Assembly (NCBI GenBank): GCA_029953675.1
Contig: JAMWBK010000004.1
Location: 1,860,001 to 1,924,000 of the forward strand
Length of the DNA stretch: 64,000 nucleotides
Reading direction: 5' to 3'
Source: Rhodosorus marinus
Taxonomy: Eukaryota; Rhodophyta; Stylonematophyceae; Stylonematales; Stylonemataceae
The notes under the pieces are model-generated. The model was not told where the DNA came from and searched no databases. It was given only the letters and a program-made list of their open reading frames with translations. Made by a program: the position numbers and the translations under genes. This document shows positions 56,582 through 64,000 of the stretch, one piece after another (position 1 is the stretch's first letter; each line of letters starts with the position of its first letter).

Positions 56582-58457
56582 GCATTCTAGAACCAATTGC
56601 GGTTTAATCAGATCCAGACGGCATTCGCATAGGGTGGCTCCATTAGGGCGGAGGGTTTTCAAATACCAATGTATAGCTTGAGGAGCGATTCGCCAAAGAC
56701 TTTTCCGATCACGTATTACGCAGGTTCCTCCATGAAGGAAACGGCTGTAGTGCATTTATATAAAGACCAGGATGATGACACAAAAAGCCCGTGCAGCAAA
56801 GAAGGGAATTCTGTATCGCTGCTCGCACCATCCGCGTGGCAACCGAGTAATTCCGTCTGCTTGCCTTTCCCTACCGGATAAACTACTCTTCTTGCTTTAG
56901 CAGGGGCCTTTGGGCTTTCGTGCTCGGAAACCCCTCTTCCCTCATGATTGACTGTTCGTTGCAAACGAGCTGATCGGAACCGAGCTCTTGTGGAATGGGT
57001 CTGCAAAGCGTCGTTCTGAGTCTGACCTGTCGAATCGTGCGTGGTTGCACGCAGTGGTCAGGTCCCGCAAAACGAGCACTGCACGAGATGGAATTTTCAA
57101 ACACTCAACGTCCGAAAACTCCAGAGTGGTGTGAGCCTCATTCTCTTACATCGTAGCGTACAGACTTTCCTTGGGAACAAGAAATCCGTCCCCACCCTCC
57201 CCCCCCCCTCCCCTCACAAACATCTACGACAAGGAGCTCCCACGCATGTATATACATTCCCAACACTAAATCAATCCCCATAGATCTCAAAACAACCCTG
57301 AAGTAATCCTCAACATAACCCAAAACCAAACATATGTGGACACCCACAAACGCTCCACCCCTACCCCCCGGCGCAAAACGGTTACAGAAATCAAAACAAA
57401 ACTACTAGATTTCAGTAAAATCCTCGAATAGGGAGATTGATACTTCAAAATACTTAACCCCCCCCCTTACGAATTTGGTCGACGTCCACAACCGGTGTCC
57501 CTACCAGCAGGACCTCCCCTAAAAATTTTAATTCATTTGTGCAAACGACGATCGTGAATCGTTAAATGCCTCATAAAACAATTCCAAACATGTTTAGCCA
57601 TTTTGTACAGATCTCAACGAAAAATCCTTTCTCTTGTCCCCACCCTACCATCGTATTGCTAAATACTACTTTCATTTACCACACACCCCTTTACTCGCCA
57701 TCTCCACAACGCCATTATAAATATTTCCGTACATTCGTAGAGGTTCAATGAAAGACTCTACCCCTTTATTTCTTCCTAAACTTAAACCCGAAAAGGACCA
57801 ACTTGTCGTCTTTCTTCCCCCCCTTCCCAAGCAATAAGCGTCAGGAAACAAAAAAATAATGCTAATAAAGATTGAACTATTGACTACTAATATGTACTAA
57901 GTGATCTGATTTCATATGAAAATTCAAGAAATACACTGGATTACGTATCAGTTGTCACCCAAGTCATCATCTGGTTGGAAAAAAACACCCGATTTCCTGG
58001 ATGTTGGGACCGGAATAGCTTTGTCGTGGTTGGCAGGTATTGACATTCTGCAAAAAAACTCCCCCAAATCATGGACGGTAAACCTAGGCAAGCATTTCAT
58101 GCTTTTATTTAATATTAGTAATTTAATGGACCTTTTTAGAAAATACGACGAAATATGCAAAGGGTGGATATCTAAACGTTCGATATGGAGGGATAGGATT
58201 TAATGGGGGGGTAGAGAGTAGAGGATTTTGATGGTCGGATTATTAATGGGATTTATGGACTGGGGTTTTTAAGAGCAGAGGGTTTTTGCGGAGGTTGTTA
58301 GTACCGGGTTGGGAAGGGGGTGTGTAGGCAGCTTGCGGGGTGGGGTGGGGGTGGGGCTGGGGTTGGGGTTGGGTGGGAGAGGGCTTTGATTTGCGTTTTC
58401 CTTTTGTGTTTGGAAGATCAACAGTTGTTAGAAGGTTAAACGCGAGTTTAGATCCCG
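56582..58457. other. Intergenic region with homopolymer and G-rich tracts
   Basis: No gene is seen in 1.9 kb. C-runs occur near 57200 and 57460, AT-rich DNA at about 57500-57920, and G-rich sense-strand sequence from 58205 to 58380 in front of SQD1. Confidence 0.45.
58335..58380 (+). repeat. GGGGT-rich tract in the SQD1 leader
   Basis: Eight or more G-runs of three to five bases, in GGGGTG/GGGGCT/GGGTTG units, lie 80-120 bp before the SQD1 ATG on the sense strand. It satisfies the G-quadruplex pattern. Confidence 0.65.
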
Positions 58458-60144
58458 ATGGCTGGATTTGTTGCGGGAGGTCTGTGCGGTACGCGTGCCG
58501 GTACGGCGCGTGCGGTAGCTGAGAGAAATGGGTTTGGGATTAGGGCAGATCGGTGCAGGCGGAGGGCAGCGTCTGTGCGCATGTCTGGGACAAATGGAAT
58601 GTTCACACCGAGTGAGAAGAAGAAGGTTATTGTGTTGGGTGGAGATGGTTTCTGTGGTTGGCCAACCGCGCTTTACCTGTCAGAAATCGGGCATGATGTG
58701 ATCATTGTAGACAATCTGTCCAGGAGGGCGATTGATCTTGAACTGGAATGCGATTCCTTGACTCCGATCCAGAGCATGGGCGAGCGGCTTAAGGTACGGA
58801 CGTGGTCTTTCCGGCCAGGTTTTTTTGTAAACTGGCAATTGTTCCTGGAACCAAGATCACTAAATGTGCTCAATCGTCCTCAGGTCTGGAAGCAAGTATC
58901 TGGAAAAGAAATTCCCTTCCACTTCTTTGATGTCGCGAAGAGTTATGAACTGTTGCGAGAGCTGATCGCTAGGGAAAAGCCGGACGCTGTGGTTCACTTC
59001 GCCGAACAGCGAGCCGCACCCTACAGCATGAAGGGGCCGTATCAGAAGAAGTACACTATTGACAACAATGTCAACGGTACTCATAACCTCCTCTGCGCGA
59101 TTGTCGAAAGTGGATTGGATGTCCACGTCGTCCATCTGGGAACAATGGGTGTCTACGGTTACGGAACCAGTGGAGGCGAAATTCCGGAGGGATACATTGA
59201 TGTCACTCTCCCGGGCGGGCGAGAGAGCAATATTTTGCACCCTATGTCTCCAGTACGATCCTTCTTCACGTACAAAAATGTTCTAGACCCACGTGCTCAC
59301 CTGATCGCTTTTGATTGCTGTAACTGGTAGGGTTCTGTATACCACATGACCAAATGTCTGGACCAGCTCCTTTTCCAATTCTATCAGCGAAACGATGAGC
59401 TACGGATTACGGATCTCCACCAGGGCATTGTGTGGGGAACCAACACTCCTTGGACGAAGAAGGACGAGAGGCTGATTAACCGTTTCGACTATGACTCTGA
59501 TTACGGCACTGTTCTTAACCGTTTCCTCATGCAAGCGGCGATGGGATACCCACTCACTGTCTACGGCACGGGCGGTCAGACGAGAGCGTTTATCCATATT
59601 GAAGACACTGCGAAGTGTATTGGACTTGCTATCGAGAACCCTCCGAAATCAGGCGATAGAGTTGAGATTTTCAACCAGATCGCGGAAACGCACAGAGTTC
59701 GGGATCTGGCCAAGATCATCGCCGATCTGACCGGTAAGGATCTACTTGACGGTTCTCCGGGGAGCTGGGAGAATTTCTAACCGACTCCTTGCGTCATTAC
59801 TTGCAGGCTGTGAGGTGAAGAGCGTGAACAACCCGAGGAAGGAAGCAGCGGAGAATGAACTGGAAGTTTCCAATAAGAAATTCAGAAGCCTCGGATACGA
59901 GCCTATTTCGTTGGGCACTGGTCTTCTGGAAGAGGTTACGCAGGTTGCGGACAAATACAAGGACAGGTGTGACGTTGACAAGATCATGCCCTCGTCATTC
60001 TGGAACAAGAAAATCGAAGAGCAGTGCACGGATGATGTGAAGAAGCCAGACGCGGACGATGTAGATGAGAGTCTCCTCAACGCAATCGCCAAGGGCGATC
60101 CGAAGAAAGTCGAAAAATTGAAGGAGGTACTTCGAGGAAACTAA
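58458..60144 (+). CDS. SQD1: UDP-sulfoquinovose synthase, plastid
   Basis: Exons 58458-58793, 58884-59252, 59331-59733 and 59807-60144 give 481 aa. The enzyme makes UDP-sulfoquinovose from UDP-glucose and sulfite for the thylakoid sulfolipid SQDG. It is an extended short-chain dehydrogenase: NAD-binding VIVLGGDGFCGWPTALYL (about 57-74), VDNLSRR, VVHFAEQRAAPYSM, VHLGTMGVYG with the catalytic Thr, and YHMTK (YxxxK). FNQIAETHRV and IMPSSFW also match plant SQD1. The first 45 or so residues are basic, Ala/Gly/Arg-rich with Phe at 4 and no long hydrophobic core, as in primary-plastid transit peptides. The last 36 residues form a charged extension absent from plant enzymes. Confidence 0.96.
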
Positions 60145-61298
60145 CCGCAAACAATGAAATCCTCTGGCGAGGCTCGTGCTGAAGAAAGAAGATCAGCAAC
60201 AAGACAAAAACACCAGAAAAAGAAGAGACACGGCAACACCGCACCGTATTCTACGTGCTCTGAATATAGCCTATCGGCCAAAAAGAACGACGACGACGAA
60301 AGCCAAGAATAGTTTTTACACGAAGAGAACGAGGGTGGAAGCGGTTTTTTTCGGGGAGTAAAAAAAAGTTTTTTCCTTTTAATCAGTTGAGCCGTCTTGT
60401 CTAGCTCCGTGACTAGGAATCCACCCCAAGATCGTATACCTCGGAGCAGCGAGAAAGCTTCAGACTCACGTTAGATACTTCGAGACGAAGAGCACGCTTC
60501 TGTAAAGCGCTGAGAGGAGAGTGAAGCGTGTCGATCTCTTAACCAACACAACGACAGCACTACCCAGTCGGTACAGAGAGGGGAACCATCAATACCGAAC
60601 GGAGTAGACCAGTGCCTGCTCCCATGTCATCCCCTGGGAACACGTCGTATCTGCAGGTCCCCAATATATCGATCGCTCCATAGGCCTTGGTCGCCATTGC
60701 TTACCTGGTCGTGGAAAATCTATCGCGCCTTGCACTCCAATTCCACTTCGAACCGCAGACCCCACGTTTTTCTTGTCGTCAGAGCGCGGGTGACTGTATT
60801 GGACAGGTTCAGACTGGGTGTCCCTACGAGATCTTGAGACGCAAGGCGATTTCGTCACGCAGTCCTTCACGAAATCAGATCCAGAGAGACACATGACAAC
60901 AGCACATACTCATCTGCTCTGGCGTTTCAAGCACAAGATTCTGGTTCCAATAAGGAAAGCGATGTTGACGTTCTTGCCAACTGGCATTGACCTGAGATGC
61001 GCTCCGTTCTGCACCTTGCAGATCCAGCTGGGCAGATAAAGCCAAAACGTTGCTGTTTACGAAATACACCGAAGATTTGGTTATATACCAAGGCTCTTGT
61101 TCTAGCTCAATCGTTGTGAGCTTTCACCTGCCCCACATAGTTGTTGCAGAAGCGGTCGGTTGATGTGGAAGGAGATTGAAGGAGGCGGAGCAGAGCGTAT
61201 CTGATTGAGGGGGATTCCTGGAAAAGATCGGGGTGTCTCCGTTTTAGTTTTCTGGCTGTCACTTTAAAGCGAAGCTGAAAAAGCGAATTTTGCAAGCG
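60145..61298. other. Intergenic region
   Basis: SQD1 3' end and CD2BP2 promoter. Short open stretches on both strands near 60590-61070 have no recognisable features. Confidence 0.45.
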
Positions 61299-62743
61299 AT
61301 GTCGACGGAGAGAAAAGTTCGCTTTGGAGAGGTTGAGGATGTTGCGAAGGGTGAAGCCGGCTCGTCGGAGAAAGTTCGTGATGAGGAGGCGGAGAATTTT
61401 GCCCCTGGTGGGATGACTGCCAAGGAGGCTAGAGAACTGAAGGTTAAGAAACGAGTTTCTGAGGCAGGTCTGGATGATGAAGATGGTGATGTACAGGACT
61501 ATACGACGAGGGTCAGCGGGGAAGAGCACAACCCTCACAATTCCTTAGCGGTAGGTGCGCTGCTTTTGATTCGAGACAACTCGTGCACGGACAAAAGCGT
61601 ATTCATTACCTGTACTGTTTTTGGCATTTCTGCACTAGGAGGTTGATGCAGGTGCTACAATAACTGCTTTCAATATGAGCGAGGAACTAGAGGATGGCTA
61701 CGTAGAGGGAGGAAACTACATCGCGAACGAGTTCGATAGTCACGTACAAAGAGCGCTCCACAGTTGTAAGTTGTCTACACCAAACGCACAGAAACTTAAT
61801 TGTCTACGCGGGCTTTGTTTTGACGAAAACAAAATACATGTCCATTTTGCCCCTGTAGCCTCGGACGAAGATGAGCCCGTTGGAAACGGACGCAAGGCCA
61901 TCCCAGACCACGTCCTGTCGAAGAAAGAGCGAAGAAAACTAATGCAAGATGCCCGGGAGGAGGAGGACAACTGGGTTGACGATGACACAGATCAGAATCA
62001 ACCGGCCTACGATGAGAAACAAGCTCCTCCGCGAAAACGACAGAGGACCGATCCACAAAATAGCGCTGAGGATGAATTTGAAAGTAGGATCAATGGTTCC
62101 ACGAATATTCCGTAGAATTGCCTCGAGTTTGTATGTATCTGACCATACAGGTTCCACCTCTCTCCCCCCCTTCGTAGTTCAAAAGGCACCTCGGTCCGAA
62201 GCAGAACTATCGGCTATTCTTGTGCAGCACCTAAAGCCGAAAGAAAACGTTTTGTCATGTTTGAGAAGACTCGGCGGAAAGGAGAACTCCAAGAATCCCA
62301 CGCTGAAAAGCAAGTTTGATGAGGTGACCGAAGTAGCTGACGAGCTGTTGAATGGTGGTCAGTATACAATCTACCAACAGACTAGGGAACAACTTATGAA
62401 GCTGGCGAAGACGAAGATAGGCAAGTCACTCGACGTTGGAGATTCAGTCAAGCCAAAGCTTGACCTTTGGGAGCTGAAGTAAGCAAGGTCACCAGTGTGA
62501 ACTGGCCATGGCCTCGTGCAAAGGTTCCGTAGGGCTGCTTGTGGAAGGCTGAATCACCCCTTATCATTCCTCGTCTTTTTCAGGTGGGGAGAGGACACGG
62601 AAACCTACGGGCCTTTTACAGCTGAACAGATGTTAGGGTGGCAGCAGTCGGGCTATTTCAGCTCTGAAAGAACCGCTTACGCACGGCGCCAAGGAGCTGG
62701 TGGTCGATTCGCGCTCGCGAGAGACCTGTCCTATTCATCGTGA
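61299..62743 (+). CDS. CD2BP2: CD2BP2/Lin1-type GYF protein of the U5 snRNP
   Basis: Exons 61299-61550, 61639-61765, 61859-62083, 62178-62478 and 62584-62743 give 354 aa. This is the U5-52K/Lin1 family: a U5/tri-snRNP assembly factor. The N-terminus is basic and acidic mixed (STERKVRFGEVEDV). The conserved block EVDAGATITAFNMSEELEDG continues with YVEGGNYI. A central helical part (ILVQHLKPKENVLSCLRRLG, YTIYQQTREQLMKL) is followed by a C-terminal GYF domain: W-G-E-D-T-E-T-YGPF-TAEQM-LGW-QQS-GYF. All GYF consensus positions are kept, so it should bind proline-rich PPG motifs. The intron that would read through LSTPNAQK was removed because the joined phase restores SSDEDEP. Confidence 0.92.
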
Positions 62744-63068
62744 AAGAGTGGTTGGTTTCTTTCGTTTTCGAAGGACGGGGTGGAGGACTGGAGTTTGAAA
62801 TCATCGTAGCACAGGTGGCGTACTTTTTTCATGCTCTTTGTGGTACTCTGGAAACCTTGCACGCTTCCCATGGGACCGCCACAACTTTAATACATAACTG
62901 TCTTTAGTTTACATAATTTTGGTCTAGAGATCGTCTCTTTTCAAACGATTGGCACGTATCTCTGTCTTACAAAGACAACCGCTCTAACAAGGGTTAAAAG
63001 TTACCTGTACATTCTCCCAATAGGACCAACCCGGGACCTTATCGATCAGACAATTGGTCCCCCCTGGA
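62744..63068. other. Convergent gap at the right side
   Basis: Three-prime ends of CD2BP2 and of the unknown minus-strand gene. Nothing else is seen. Confidence 0.5.
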
Positions 63069-63748
63069 CTATTCTCCAGGAGAAGAATCTTCGCTGTCTG
63101 TTTCGGAAACCAGCGAATCTCCATCATCGTCGCTAGGGCTAACCTGGTCCATGGCGGAACGCTCATTATTCCCGCTCCTTAGGCTTTCAACCAAATACTT
63201 TGTCTTCTTCAGACGATGTGAGTAGCCTTTGCGAAGAGACGTAGACCTGAAGGAAGAAATTCTTGAAGAATGTCTTCCATGCGCATATGAGAACCATGTG
63301 TCCATAGACTGTGTTCCAGCCTCCGACATCAGCGATTCCGCAGAATCACAAAGTATCCCTTCTTTCACAAGGGGCAAGGCGTTTGAAAACATGGACCTGT
63401 AGATAAGAGCAATCCCACAAAGCTTCATTCAGCACTAGAGCGTTGGTACGATCGAATCTGTCCCATCCAAACTACTACTTACCGACTCCTATCAAACTTT
63501 GCAGCGTTTTCATAGTACGATGCGCTCTGAAAAATCCGAAGCTGCTCCATCTTCAGCTCATGGATTTTTCTGCGGGCAGGATCCGGTGAGCCCGGTCTTA
63601 CCAATGCCGCCAAATCGCTACTTCTCTCGACCATAACGTGACTCATGTCCAGTTCACACTCCAACTCTGCCCAACCCAAACCCTCCAACTGGAAATCCTC
63701 AAAACCTGCTTCAAACAATACACCACAGAAGCCAAACAGCCACACCAT
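63069..63748 (-). CDS. Unknown two-exon protein
   Basis: Exons 63748-63483 and 63396-63069 join in phase 2 (donor GTAAGT, acceptor TCTACAG) to give 197 aa from the first ATG, or 163 aa if the start is MSHVMVERSSD at 63646. I do not recognise it. It has a helical, basic region (RRKIHELKMEQLRIFQSAS), a Ser/Arg-rich segment (HGRHSSRISSFRSTSLRKGY) and an acidic Ser/Asp tail (SPSDDDGDSLVSETDSEDSS) like casein-kinase-2 targets. Upstream DNA is C-rich on the + strand, as at other minus-strand starts here, which supports a real 5' end. Confidence 0.5.
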
Positions 63749-64000
63749 CAATATCTCCCACCACCTCCAAAAACTCTGCTTCTCAAAAGCCTAAAGTACA
63801 ATGACAACGCAAGCCCAGTATTTAAACGACCGCTTACTGCCCACACCACCCGCGTCCTCTTTGTGTCCCAGTCACAACCCTGATCTAAACTATACAAAAA
63901 CCAATCCTCCCTCCCAACCCCCCGGCGCCCACCCACAAAAAACACAAAAGGAAATCTCCAACCTTCCAAACAACAAACCTCAGCAGTAAGCCCTCCTCCC

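Noticed and set aside
1-64000. tRNA, rRNA, CRISPR arrays and bacterial-type operons
   Set aside because: No B-box-like GGTTCGANNCC with a fitting A box was found by eye, no regular spacer arrays, and the gene structures are eukaryotic. A tRNAscan run would settle the tRNA point.

Overview
The window is gene-dense nuclear DNA from a eukaryote with many short spliceosomal introns (about 45-400 nt, mostly 60-150 nt, GT..AG) and compact intergenic spaces. The best lineage clue is UDP-sulfoquinovose synthase (SQD1, 58458-60144). It makes the plastid sulfolipid, and its N-terminus looks like a plain transit peptide with an early Phe and no obvious signal peptide, which suggests a primary plastid. 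Plant-type features (a SEC23-like protein resembling a plant family, a kinesin-14, a double B-box-like protein) and a kinesin carrying a starch-binding-type domain fit an alga that stores starch in the cytosol. A red alga is most likely and a glaucophyte is possible; this is inference, not proof. No prokaryotic operons, CRISPR arrays or tRNA/rRNA genes were seen.

Layout: 1-1811 (-) is a 3'-incomplete multi-exon gene of unknown function. 4213-5271 (+) is a two-TM RING-H2 protein. 5843-9033 (-) is a kinesin-14 with N-terminal PLAT and CBM20-like domains, the most unusual gene here. 9983-10575 (+) is a decayed Ty3/gypsy fragment. 11334-13051 (-) is PWP1 and 13903-16234 (-) is MTHFR. 17220-17860 (+) is a decayed Ty1/copia fragment. 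18449-20366 (+) is CWF19L1, with an unknown 4-exon gene convergent at 20628-21622 (-). 23511-24255 (+) is TBCA, convergent with the succinyl-CoA ligase beta subunit at 24562-26180 (-). 27371-27955 (+) is AIRIM-like, convergent with a GST at 28012-28748 (-) that has a 96-bp tandem array at its 5' side. 29935-31613 (-) is TMEM161. 32412-32990 (-) holds orphan coding-like exons. 33104-34169 (-) is a B-box-like protein ending in a roughly 96-bp tandem repeat. 34170-39177 is gene-poor.

The right half holds a syntaxin (39178-40637 +), RPS23 (41522-42256 -), a Brahma/STH1-like SNF2 ATPase with a very acidic tail (42893-47628 -), two small unknown ORFs, a SEC23-like gene (49420-51937 +), a 72-aa one-TM protein (53144-53648 +), DRG1 (54685-56581 +), SQD1 (58458-60144 +), CD2BP2 (61299-62743 +) and an unknown two-exon gene (63069-63748 -).

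The genes are independent housekeeping units: translation and ribosome assembly (RPS23, PWP1, DRG1, AIRIM-like), splicing (CWF19L1, CD2BP2), membrane traffic (syntaxin, SEC23-like), cytoskeleton (kinesin, TBCA), C1 and TCA metabolism (MTHFR, succinyl-CoA ligase), plastid lipid (SQD1) and chromatin (SNF2). Exon borders were placed by hand. In every multi-exon gene called with confidence above 0.4, exon lengths and phases sum to an open frame.
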